From: Selenomonadaceae bacterium
Lineage (GTDB): Bacteria > Bacillota > Negativicutes > Selenomonadales > Selenomonadaceae
Length of the DNA: 37,703 bases
Direction: 5' to 3'
Assembly: GCA_017553205.1 (NCBI GenBank)
Contig: JAFZMV010000072.1
Location: 1-37,703, forward strand
In this document: positions 26,668-33,888 of the stretch, piece after piece
How the letters are laid out: the number at the start of each line of letters is the position of its first letter
How positions within the stretch are numbered: the first letter of the stretch is position 1
The notes under the pieces: generated by a model
Seen by the model: only the letters and a program-made list of their open reading frames with translations
Told to the model about the DNA's origin: nothing
Database searches by the model: none
Position numbers and translations under genes: made by a program

Positions 26668-26889
26668 ATGACAATGGTAGAATTTAAGGAACAGATGCAG
26701 GATCTTTTGAACCGTGAAAAAGAAGTCGAACTCGACGAAAATCTTGATGATATTGAAGAATGGGATTCTCTCGGCTATGTTGCATTTTTGGCTATGGCGG
26801 CAGAATTTACCGAAAAAACTATTAAAGCCTCCGCAGTACGCGGTGCAAAAACTGTCCGCGATCTTTATAACCTTATCGAGGGAGAGTAA
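26668..26889 (+). CDS. Acyl carrier protein (first copy)
   Basis: 73 residues, acidic, four-helix ACP. The phosphopantetheine serine is Ser34 in EWDSLGYV; the family's usual DSL is kept. It differs clearly from a housekeeping AcpP (which has GADSLDTVE) and belongs to the specialised ACPs of secondary or glycan pathways. The SDR starts 5 bases later. It probably carries the acyl chain on which the following KASIII and SDR work. Confidence 0.87.
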   Translation: MTMVEFKEQMQDLLNREKEVELDENLDDIEEWDSLGYVAFLAMAAEFTEKTIKASAVRGAKTVRDLYNLIEGE

Positions 26890-26894
26890 TTTGC

Positions 26895-27665
26895 ATGCAG
26901 GAAGTAAAATTTAATTATGAGGGCAAAAATTTTATTGTCGTCGGTGCATCTTCCGGCATGGGAAAACAAATTGCCCTTGAACTTTCTCAAGCGGGAGCAA
27001 ATGTTTTGTGTCTTGCCCGCCGTGTTGAAGTTATGGAGCAGATGAAATCAGAACAGGGGGCGGGAAAAATTATTCCTGCCTTTGTTGATGTTACTGCGGC
27101 AACTTCAAAAGATTGGGACGCGGTTATAAAAAGTTTCGTCGGCGAATATGGAAAAATTAATGGCGGAGTTTATACCGCAGGAATCGGTGGAGTATCGGCT
27201 TTCAGAAATTGGAATCCAGAATATGCAAACAGCGTAATGGACACGAGCTATTGGGGCATGTTGCGTTTTATGCAGTCTGCAACGAAAAAAAGATTTGCCG
27301 ATGATGGCTCGTCTTTCGTGGTATTTGCTTCTATTGCCGCACGTGTTTCTTATCAGGGTCAACTGTTTTATGCTTCTGCAAAATCTGCGGTTCAAACTGC
27401 AGTCAGAATCATTGCAAAAGAAATTAGCCCAAATAAACACAGATTCAACAGCGTAAGTCCGGGCTGGGTCATGAACACGGAAATGTCAAATCAGCATGCA
27501 AATGATTTTGGTATTCCTCAAGACATGCAAAATGCATTTTTATTGGGTGAAGGTACAGCCGATAAAGTCAGCGGAATGGTTTTATTTTTGCTCAGCGACA
27601 GAGCAGACTGGATAACCGGTACTGATATAGTTGTTGATGGCGGTCAGCTTTTGGGAGGGATATAA
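26895..27665 (+). CDS. Short-chain dehydrogenase/reductase (FabG-like)
   Basis: 256 residues. Cofactor motif VVGASSGMGKQIALELSQAGANVLCLARR favours NADP(H). The catalytic Ser lies in VFASIAARVSY and Tyr-x3-Lys in YASAKSAV. The C-terminal region TGTDIVVDGGQLLGG is typical of FabG-like enzymes. It could reduce a 3-oxoacyl-ACP made by the neighbouring KASIII proteins to a 3-hydroxyacyl-ACP. It starts 5 bases after the ACP stop and is followed after 4 bases by the first KASIII. Confidence 0.9.
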   Translation: MQEVKFNYEGKNFIVVGASSGMGKQIALELSQAGANVLCLARRVEVMEQMKSEQGAGKIIPAFVDVTAATSKDWDAVIKSFVGEYGKINGGVYTAGIGGVSAFRNWNPEYANSVMDTSYWGMLRFMQSATKKRFADDGSSFVVFASIAARVSYQGQLFYASAKSAVQTAVRIIAKEISPNKHRFNSVSPGWVMNTEMSNQHANDFGIPQDMQNAFLLGEGTADKVSGMVLFLLSDRADWITGTDIVVDGGQLLGGI

Positions 27666-27669
27666 ACTC

Positions 27670-28746
27670 ATGAACAACGGGATTTTTAACACGTCTTTTA
27701 TAAAGGGTATTTCTGTAACAGTGCCTTCTCATCGTATTGATATGCGTGATTTTCATTTCGATGGAGTTGATAATGAAGAAGTCATTAAATTCACGGGCGT
27801 ACATCAGGCCCGCAGAGCAGTAGAAGGAGAAACCCAACTGGATTACTGTCTTGATGCTGCTAAGCGTTTAATGAATGAAATGGACTTTGATAAGTCTAAA
27901 ATTGACGGAGTAGTTTTTGCAACTCCTTGGGGAGATTATCCTACTCCAGGTAATGCTTATCTTACACAAAATTTGCTGGATCTTCCCGTAGAATGTTTTC
28001 TCGTGGACATAAATCAGGCTTGTGCGGGTTTTGTCAACGGGTTCTTTCAAGCTTCAATGCTTATTCAGACGGGATATTGTAAAAATGTTTTAGTTTGTGC
28101 AGGTGATACGGCTACCGGTATAAACGATAAGGATAAATCTTTGCAAATGCTTTTGGGCGATGCAGGAGCAGCGGCTATAGTTTCAAAAAAAGAAGGGGCA
28201 AGTGACACAGCTTTTGCTTTTTATAACGATGGAAGAGTTTTCAAAGCTTTGTATGTACCTTCAGGCGGAAAAAGAAGAGATTCAAAAAAGCATCTTGAAG
28301 ATTTTAAAGAAGAAACTGTCGATAAAGACGGAAATACACGTCGGCTTGTAGACTCTCACATGGACGGATTGGAAGTCATGGCATTTGCAATGGATGCTGT
28401 ACCTGATGCTATTAACAGAGTTTTGAAAACAATGGACTGGAAAAAACAAGATGTTGATTTATACGCCCTTCATCAGGCTAATGAAATAATGTTGAAGACT
28501 TTAATTAAGCGTTGTCGAATACCTGCCGAAAAAGTTCCTTTGACGCTTAAAAATTTTGGAAATACTGCCGGAGCGTCTATACCTTTAGATTTGGTTTTGT
28601 GTGCCAAGAATCGTGAAAAAGAAGGAAATTGGGATAAAGTTGTAATGTGCGGTTTTGGCAATGGTCTTGCTTGTGCGGCTGCGGCTCTTAGTTTGAAGGA
28701 TACTTATTTCAGCGAAGTTCATGATTTTGACGGAGTTGTCGGATAA
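27670..28746 (+). CDS. Ketoacyl-ACP synthase III-like protein (first copy)
   Basis: 358 residues, thiolase fold of the FabH type. The catalytic triad is intact: Cys118 in INQACAGF, His in YALHQANE and Asn in NFGNTAGAS. I start it at ATG 27670, preceded by GGGAGGG. The longer in-frame start at 27631 lies inside the SDR gene. KASIII enzymes condense an acyl-CoA with malonyl-ACP or transfer acyl groups. A segment of about 35 residues (SGGKRRDSKKHLEDFKEETVDKDGNTRR) is an insertion compared with housekeeping FabH and also occurs, altered, in the second copy. Confidence 0.88.
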   Translation: MNNGIFNTSFIKGISVTVPSHRIDMRDFHFDGVDNEEVIKFTGVHQARRAVEGETQLDYCLDAAKRLMNEMDFDKSKIDGVVFATPWGDYPTPGNAYLTQNLLDLPVECFLVDINQACAGFVNGFFQASMLIQTGYCKNVLVCAGDTATGINDKDKSLQMLLGDAGAAAIVSKKEGASDTAFAFYNDGRVFKALYVPSGGKRRDSKKHLEDFKEETVDKDGNTRRLVDSHMDGLEVMAFAMDAVPDAINRVLKTMDWKKQDVDLYALHQANEIMLKTLIKRCRIPAEKVPLTLKNFGNTAGASIPLDLVLCAKNREKEGNWDKVVMCGFGNGLACAAAALSLKDTYFSEVHDFDGVVG

Positions 28747-28772
28747 AACTTCTAGTGAAAGAGTAAAAGGCT

Positions 28773-29822
28773 GTGAAAGTAAAATTAAATGGCGTGAAAA
28801 TTTCTCATATTGCTACTTGTTTGCCGAAAAAAGTTGTTCCGATGAGTACTTACGAGGAATTTTTTAGTGCGAAAGATATTAAACGCATAATGGAATCAAC
28901 CGGCGTTGAATCTGTTCATGTTGCCGATGAAAATTTTTGCTCGTCAGATTATTATGCCGAAACTGCAAAAAGATTGATGGCGGAAAGCGGTTTTAAACCT
29001 GATGACTTTGACGGCATTGTCATGGTTTTTCAAACGCCCGATTATAACATTCCTACTGCCGCAACAATTATGCAGGACAGACTGGGCTTGCCGAAGTCTG
29101 CAGTTGCTTTTGAAATAAATTACGGTTGCACTGGATATATTTACGGGCTTTATCAAGCGTCGTTGTTAATTTCTTCGGGAAGTTGTCAGCGTGTCTTGGT
29201 TTTTGTCGGAGATACTCATGTCAGAACTCTGCACGAAGAGGACAGAGCTAACAGAATGATTTTGGGCGACGGTTTTGCAGTGACGATTGTTGAACGCGGA
29301 GAAGATGAATTTGCCTTTGAAATTTTTTCTGACGGCAGCGGTTATAAACAACTGATAATTGAGGCAGGAGGATTCCGCATACCAAAGTCCGAAAAAACTT
29401 CTGTACCTTTTGTTGATGCGGAAGGAAATACTCACTGGCTTGAGCATACTTTTATGGACGGAATGGCGATTATGAATTTTTCACTTAAACAAGTCCCTCC
29501 GCTTATAGAAGATTCTTTAAAATTTGTCGGCTGGGAAAAAGATTCCGTCGGACTGTTCGCACTTCATCAAGCTAATGAGTTGATTGTGAATTTTTTGCGT
29601 CGAAGAATTAAAGTTGAGCCTGAACGCTGTCCGATTGTCATGAAAAATATTGGGAATACTGCGGGATCGACAATTCCTTTGATGTTGAGTCTTTGTCATA
29701 AAAATTTTTCTCAAAGTCAGCTTGAAAAAGTTTTGATGTGCGGATTCGGTGTCGGTCTTTCGTTGGGAACGGCGGCGGTAAATCTTTCAAATACAAAAAT
29801 TTATGATACATGGGAGATATAA
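28773..29822 (+). CDS. Ketoacyl-ACP synthase III-like protein (second copy)
   Basis: 349 residues from GTG 28773. Triad intact: Cys119 in INYGCTGY, His in FALHQANE and Asn in NIGNTAGST. Similar in layout to the upstream protein (same 'GNTAGxxIPL' and 'VLMCGFGxGL' stretches) but well diverged, so an old tandem duplication or two parallel acquisitions. The two may form a pair handling different chains or a heterodimer. It overlaps the longer possible start of the second ACP gene. Confidence 0.88.
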   Translation: MKVKLNGVKISHIATCLPKKVVPMSTYEEFFSAKDIKRIMESTGVESVHVADENFCSSDYYAETAKRLMAESGFKPDDFDGIVMVFQTPDYNIPTAATIMQDRLGLPKSAVAFEINYGCTGYIYGLYQASLLISSGSCQRVLVFVGDTHVRTLHEEDRANRMILGDGFAVTIVERGEDEFAFEIFSDGSGYKQLIIEAGGFRIPKSEKTSVPFVDAEGNTHWLEHTFMDGMAIMNFSLKQVPPLIEDSLKFVGWEKDSVGLFALHQANELIVNFLRRRIKVEPERCPIVMKNIGNTAGSTIPLMLSLCHKNFSQSQLEKVLMCGFGVGLSLGTAAVNLSNTKIYDTWEI

Positions 29823-29824
29823 CT

Positions 29825-30064
29825 ATGGATAATCTTGAAAAATATAAGGCGGCTTTCAAAGAAGCATTTGAAATTGATGACGCTATTATAAATGATGAGT
29901 TGGCTTATGAAAGTATTCCTGAATGGGATTCTGTCGGGCATATGCGTTTAATGGCGGCTGTTGAAGATACTTTTGATATTATGCTGGAAACTGAAGATAT
30001 TTTGGACTTCGGAACTTTCGGCAAGGGCAAAGAAATTTTGTTGAAGTATGATGTGACGATTTAA
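29825..30064 (+). CDS. Acyl carrier protein (second copy)
   Basis: 79 residues from ATG 29825, with GGGAGAT upstream inside the KASIII stop region; an in-frame ATG at 29810 would overlap KASIII. The carrier serine is Ser36 in EWDSVGHM. Like the first ACP it has the ESIPEWDS-type motif of specialised ACPs. Each KASIII copy thus has a nearby ACP. The GNAT gene starts 2 bases after its stop. Confidence 0.86.
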   Translation: MDNLEKYKAAFKEAFEIDDAIINDELAYESIPEWDSVGHMRLMAAVEDTFDIMLETEDILDFGTFGKGKEILLKYDVTI

Positions 30065-30066
30065 TC

Positions 30067-30672
30067 ATGAAAAAGTTAGAGAATATTTCAGATTGGCGGG
30101 AGTCAGAAAATGATTCCCGATTTTTTATAGATTCTTCGCGGAATGATTTGGCAGAATTTTTGAGGAAGAAAAATTTTGTATTTATCGAGCGGACAATACA
30201 GGCGACAATTCCTTTGAAAAGTTCGGCGGATTTTAAAAAATTTTGTCGTCTGCCGTTGGAAATTTCCGAACTTAATGAGCGAATTTGTGAAATTGCAAAA
30301 AAATCTTTTTCGCAGGACGTACGCTTTTTTGATTCCGTACCGCCTGTTATGAATGAAAAAATTCTTGAAAATTTTTTGTCGGAAATGAAAACTTGTTACG
30401 TCTGCCGAGTGAAAAATGAAATTGCGGGATTTATTGAGGTCGTAGAGTCCGAAGAAAAAACTGAAGGAATAATCAGACTTGCGGCAGTCGATGAAAAATT
30501 TAGATTGAGTGGAGCAGCTCTTTCACTTTATGCGGGAGTGGCGAATTTGTGGAGAGAAAAAAATTTCCGTAAACTTACCGGCAGAATTTCTACAAAAAAT
30601 ATTCCCGTTATAAATCTTTATGCAACGCTCGGTGCAAATTTTTCTCGCCCGCAAGACGTTTATATCAATTAG
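30067..30672 (+). CDS. GNAT-family acyltransferase
   Basis: 201 residues. The C-terminal half is GNAT-like: CRVKNEIAGFIEVVESEEKTEGIIRLAAVDEKFRLSGAALSLYAGVANLW, with ISTKNIPVINLYATLGANF near the end, as in WecD-like sugar N-acyltransferases. The N-terminal part is not recognised. It may transfer the chain made by the ACP/KASIII/SDR set to an amino sugar. Its TAG stop lies inside repeat copy c. Confidence 0.72.
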   Translation: MKKLENISDWRESENDSRFFIDSSRNDLAEFLRKKNFVFIERTIQATIPLKSSADFKKFCRLPLEISELNERICEIAKKSFSQDVRFFDSVPPVMNEKILENFLSEMKTCYVCRVKNEIAGFIEVVESEEKTEGIIRLAAVDEKFRLSGAALSLYAGVANLWREKNFRKLTGRISTKNIPVINLYATLGANFSRPQDVYIN

Positions 30673-30738
30673 GAATGAGGAGTTAGGAATGAGGAATTAA
30701 AGAGAGAAAAATTTGTAATTCCTAATTCCATATTCCAA
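30667..30738. repeat. GGAATTAGGAATGAGG-family palindromic repeat, copy c
   Basis: Left arm AATTAGGAATGAGGAGTTAG and a further GGAATGAGGAATTA, core AGAGAGAAAAATTT, right arm AATTCCTAATTCC. The core and arms match copy a on the opposite strand. It starts on the stop codon of the GNAT gene. Confidence 0.65.
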
Positions 30739-30763
30739 ATTTAATAATGGGGGGTGATTTTTT

Positions 30764-31843
30764 ATGTTGGAAAATCAGCAAGAATTTTTAAAAACTTCGC
30801 CATATTCTTTGACACACGAAGAAAAGCGGAAAAAATTTACCGAATACATGAACGAGCTGACAAAATATCATTATGAAAATTCTGCGGAATATAAAAAAAT
30901 GCTTGAAGGCTTAAATTATTCTCCGCAAAAAAATTATGAACTTGAAGAACTGCCCTTTTTGCCTGTCGGACTTTTTAAGGAGTATGAACTTCACAGCGTA
31001 CCGAAAGAAAAAATTGTTAAAACCATGAAATCTTCGGGGACTTCAGGTCAAAAGCAGTCGAAAGTTTTGTTGGACAGTGCGACAACTCGTTCACAATCCC
31101 GCTGCTTGTCATATATTATCGCAGATTTTATCGGCTCAAAACGTTTGCCGATGATAATTTTGGATACTGAAATTGTCAAAAAAGATCCGCGTTTATTTTC
31201 TGCACGCGGTGCGGGAATTATCGGCTTTTCAATGTTCGGTCGAGATGTTTTTTTTGCTCTGGATAATGACCTGAAACTTAAAGCCGACGAACTAAAAAAT
31301 TTTATCGAAACTCACAAGGAAAATAAATTTGTTTTGTTCGGCTATACATATATTGTCTGGCAATTTTTCGCACAAGAAATGAAACGACTTGAAATAAATT
31401 TAAATATTTCGGACGGAGATTTATTTCATATAGGCGGCTGGAAGAAATTAAAAGATGCGGCGGTCAGTGCTGAAATTTTTCGGGACAGTCTGAAAAATGT
31501 CTGCGGAAATATCAAAGTTCATGATTATTACGGAATGGCTGAACAACTCGGCTCGGTTTTTGTAGAGTGCGAACACGGTCATAAACACTGCTCAATTTTT
31601 TCTGAAATTATTACTCGCAGGGAAAAAGATTTTTCGCCCTGTGATTTTGGCGAAGTCGGAATTATTGAGTTGATGTCAGTTCTTCCGTCAAGTTATCCCG
31701 GTCATATTATTTTGACTGAGGACGAGGGCAGAATTTTGGGAGAAGATGACTGCCCCTGCGGACGTAAAGGAAAATATTTTGAAATTCTCGGCAGAGTTAA
31801 ACAAGCTGAAATAAGGGGGTGCAGTGACACCTATGGGAATTAG
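30764..31843 (+). CDS. Acyl-protein synthetase (LuxE family)
   Basis: 359 residues, full length. The ATP/acyl-adenylate motif is MKSSGTSGQKQSKVLLDS (about residue 87); further family motifs are YGMAEQLGSVFVECEHGHKHC, ILTEDEGRILGEDDCPCGRKGKYFEILGR and the terminal RGCSDT. LuxE activates an acid with ATP, holds it on a cysteine and passes it to the LuxC reductase. No LuxAB is present, so bioluminescence is not implied. Its last codons and TAG stop come from repeat copy d, and it overlaps luxC by 20 bases. Confidence 0.87.
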   Translation: MLENQQEFLKTSPYSLTHEEKRKKFTEYMNELTKYHYENSAEYKKMLEGLNYSPQKNYELEELPFLPVGLFKEYELHSVPKEKIVKTMKSSGTSGQKQSKVLLDSATTRSQSRCLSYIIADFIGSKRLPMIILDTEIVKKDPRLFSARGAGIIGFSMFGRDVFFALDNDLKLKADELKNFIETHKENKFVLFGYTYIVWQFFAQEMKRLEINLNISDGDLFHIGGWKKLKDAAVSAEIFRDSLKNVCGNIKVHDYYGMAEQLGSVFVECEHGHKHCSIFSEIITRREKDFSPCDFGEVGIIELMSVLPSSYPGHIILTEDEGRILGEDDCPCGRKGKYFEILGRVKQAEIRGCSDTYGN

Positions 31844-33056
31844 GAATGAGGAATTAAGAATTAAGAATGTAAAGACTGACGGTTTAAATTTTTTGGCGGG
31901 CGAAGAGATTAAAAATTTTTCTCCGCTCACTCCCTACAGCGATAATGTCTGCAATTTTTTAAATGATTTTTCTGCGGAACTTTTAAAAGATTCTCGTTAC
32001 AGAAATTTCCCTGACGCGGCAACCGTTGCATTTTTCGCAAGAGCCGGAAATATTAAACGGCTGAAAAAAAATTTTGCAGGTAAAAATTTCAGAATCGGCA
32101 GGGGTTTGGCTTTTCATATTACGCCGTCAAATATTCCCGTGCAGTTTATGTTCTCTTATTTTTTCGGATTGTTGGCGGGAAATGCAAATATTGTTCGTGT
32201 TGCGTCGAAAAATTTTCCGCAAGTTGATTTTCTCTGCGAAGTTTTAAATAAAATTTTGGCAAAGGACGAATACAAAAAAATTCGTGAAATGACTTCCATT
32301 GTTCGTTATGACAGGGAAAGCGATTGGACGAAAATTTTTTCTTCAAAATGTCATGTGCGTTTAATTTGGGGCGGAGATTCCACCATAGAAAATATCAGAA
32401 AAATTCCTATTCCGCCGCGTGCAGTTGAGTTAGTTTTTGCTGACAGATATTCTTTGGCAATTTTAGACGAAAATTCTGTTGAAAATTTAAACGAAACTGA
32501 ATTAAACCGGCTGGCACAAAATTTTTATAATGATACTTATTTGGTTGATCAAAATGCGTGCAGTTCTCCGCAGTTGATTTTGTGGAAGTCGTCGGAAAGT
32601 TTTCATGGCAGAGAAAAATTTTGGTCGGCAGTTGAAAAAATTGTTCATGAAAAATATGATTTTCCGCCGATAAAAGCCACAACAAAATACACAAATTTTT
32701 GTCAAAACGCGATTGATTTTCCGCAGACCGAAAAACTTTTCAAGCACGATAATTTTTTATACCGTGTGAATGTTTCAGAGCCGTTTGAAGGTATTGAAAA
32801 TTTGCGGGGAAAATTCGGCTTGTTTTACGAAAATAATTTTTCTTCGTGGCAAGATTGGCGGGAGATTGTCAGCGAAAAATTTCAAACACTGACTTATTTT
32901 GGATTTTCTCCGAAAGATTTGGCTGAAGAAGTTATAAAAAATAATTGGCTGGGCATTGACAGAATTGTTCCGATTGGTCGGGCTTTGGATATTGGAATTT
33001 TCTGGGACGGTTATGACTTAATAGGTCAAATGTCCAGAGTGATTGACGCTCAATAA
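31824..33056 (+). CDS. Acyl-CoA/acyl-protein reductase (LuxC family)
   Basis: 410 residues from GTG 31824, just after GGGGG; ATG 31833 is an alternative. The catalytic cysteine is Cys246 in VDQNACSSPQLI, with the nucleotide-side motif HITPSNIPVQFMFSYFFGLLAGNANIVRVAS. It reduces an activated acyl group to the aldehyde with NADPH. Residues 5-15 (GIRNEELRIKN) are encoded by the repeat at 31837-31870, so the first 15-20 residues may be non-native. Coupled to luxE by overlap. It ends 18 bases before rsmG. Confidence 0.87.
   Translation: MTPMGIRNEELRIKNVKTDGLNFLAGEEIKNFSPLTPYSDNVCNFLNDFSAELLKDSRYRNFPDAATVAFFARAGNIKRLKKNFAGKNFRIGRGLAFHITPSNIPVQFMFSYFFGLLAGNANIVRVASKNFPQVDFLCEVLNKILAKDEYKKIREMTSIVRYDRESDWTKIFSSKCHVRLIWGGDSTIENIRKIPIPPRAVELVFADRYSLAILDENSVENLNETELNRLAQNFYNDTYLVDQNACSSPQLILWKSSESFHGREKFWSAVEKIVHEKYDFPPIKATTKYTNFCQNAIDFPQTEKLFKHDNFLYRVNVSEPFEGIENLRGKFGLFYENNFSSWQDWREIVSEKFQTLTYFGFSPKDLAEEVIKNNWLGIDRIVPIGRALDIGIFWDGYDLIGQMSRVIDAQ
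31837..31870 (+). repeat. GGAATTAGGAATGAGG-family repeat, copy d, inside coding sequence
   Basis: GGAATTAGGAATGAGGAATT then AAGAATTAAGAATG. One arm only. It gives luxE its stop codon in one frame and encodes about 11 residues of LuxC in another. Confidence 0.6.
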
Positions 33057-33074
33057 CAGATTGGGAGAAAAAAA

Positions 33075-33788
33075 TTGTTTTGTGAAAATTTAAAAGAACT
33101 CGCCGAAGAAATAAAAATCGAACTCAACGACGAGCAATTAAAAAAGTTTGAAATTTTTTATAATCTTGTCATCGAATGGAATGAAAAAATAAATTTGACG
33201 GCAATAACAGAGCCGCAGGAATTTATAATAAAACATTTGATAGACTCTTTGACTTTGTGGGACGAAGAAAAATTTTCTTCCGCAAAAAAAATTATCGACG
33301 TTGGAACCGGTGCGGGATTCCCCGGGATACCGCTGAAAATTTTTAAACCGAATTTGGAAGTTGTTCTGCTGGATTCGTTAAATAAGCGGGTGGAATTTTT
33401 AAAAAAAGTCGTCGAAGAACTAAATTTAAAAAATGTAACCTGTCTGCACGGACGAGCCGAAGACTTTGCAAAGCAGAAAAATTTTCGTGAACAGTTCGAC
33501 CTTGTAACAGTTCGTGCCGTAGCCAGATTAAATATTATTTCTGAATATTGTTTGCCCTTCGTAAAAATCGGCGGAACTTTTGCGGCACTCAAAGGAAAAC
33601 AATTTCGCGAAGAAATTTCAGAGGCAGAAAACGCCGTTAAAATTTTGGGCGGCGGAAAAATAAATTTTGTTGAAAAAAAACTTCCGACTCTTCCAGATGT
33701 TCGTGCAGTAATTTATATCGACAAAGAAAAAACTACTCCGAAAAAATTTCCGCGAAATGCCGGCACTCCGACAAAAAATCCGTTGTAA
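33075..33788 (+). CDS. rsmG: 16S rRNA (guanine-527-N7)-methyltransferase RsmG
   Basis: 237 residues from TTG 33075, preceded by GGGAGAAA. Motifs: YNLVIEWNEKINLTAITEPQEFIIKHLIDSL, SAM site IIDVGTGAGFPGIPLKIF, LLDSLNKRVEFL, LVTVRAVARL. Methylates N7 of G527 in 16S rRNA. A housekeeping gene at the tail of the LuxC cluster. The last 20 residues are basic and proline-rich, somewhat beyond the family core. Confidence 0.95.
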   Translation: MFCENLKELAEEIKIELNDEQLKKFEIFYNLVIEWNEKINLTAITEPQEFIIKHLIDSLTLWDEEKFSSAKKIIDVGTGAGFPGIPLKIFKPNLEVVLLDSLNKRVEFLKKVVEELNLKNVTCLHGRAEDFAKQKNFREQFDLVTVRAVARLNIISEYCLPFVKIGGTFAALKGKQFREEISEAENAVKILGGGKINFVEKKLPTLPDVRAVIYIDKEKTTPKKFPRNAGTPTKNPL

Positions 33789-33836
33789 AAAAAATTTCTG
33801 TACTTCGCAGGATAAGTTAATAAAAAATAGAATTTT

Positions 33837-33878
33837 CCCCTTCAATAAAAAATTTTCTGATTATTTTTTTTGAGGGGG
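33837..33878 (+). promoter_or_regulatory. Hairpin covering the ribosome site of the carboxyltransferase gene
   Basis: CCCCTTCA (33837-33844) pairs with TGAGGGGG (33871-33878), eight pairs with one G-T. The right arm is the SD of the gene starting at 33889. The T-rich stretch after it could also make this a weak terminator for rsmG. A 26-base AT loop makes the stem marginal. Confidence 0.4.
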
Positions 33879-33888
33879 TTTAATTTTT

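Noticed and set aside
30764..33056. Bioluminescence operon (luxCE)
   Set aside because: No luciferase luxA/luxB or luxD nearby. LuxC/LuxE homologues also occur in glycan and lipid pathways.
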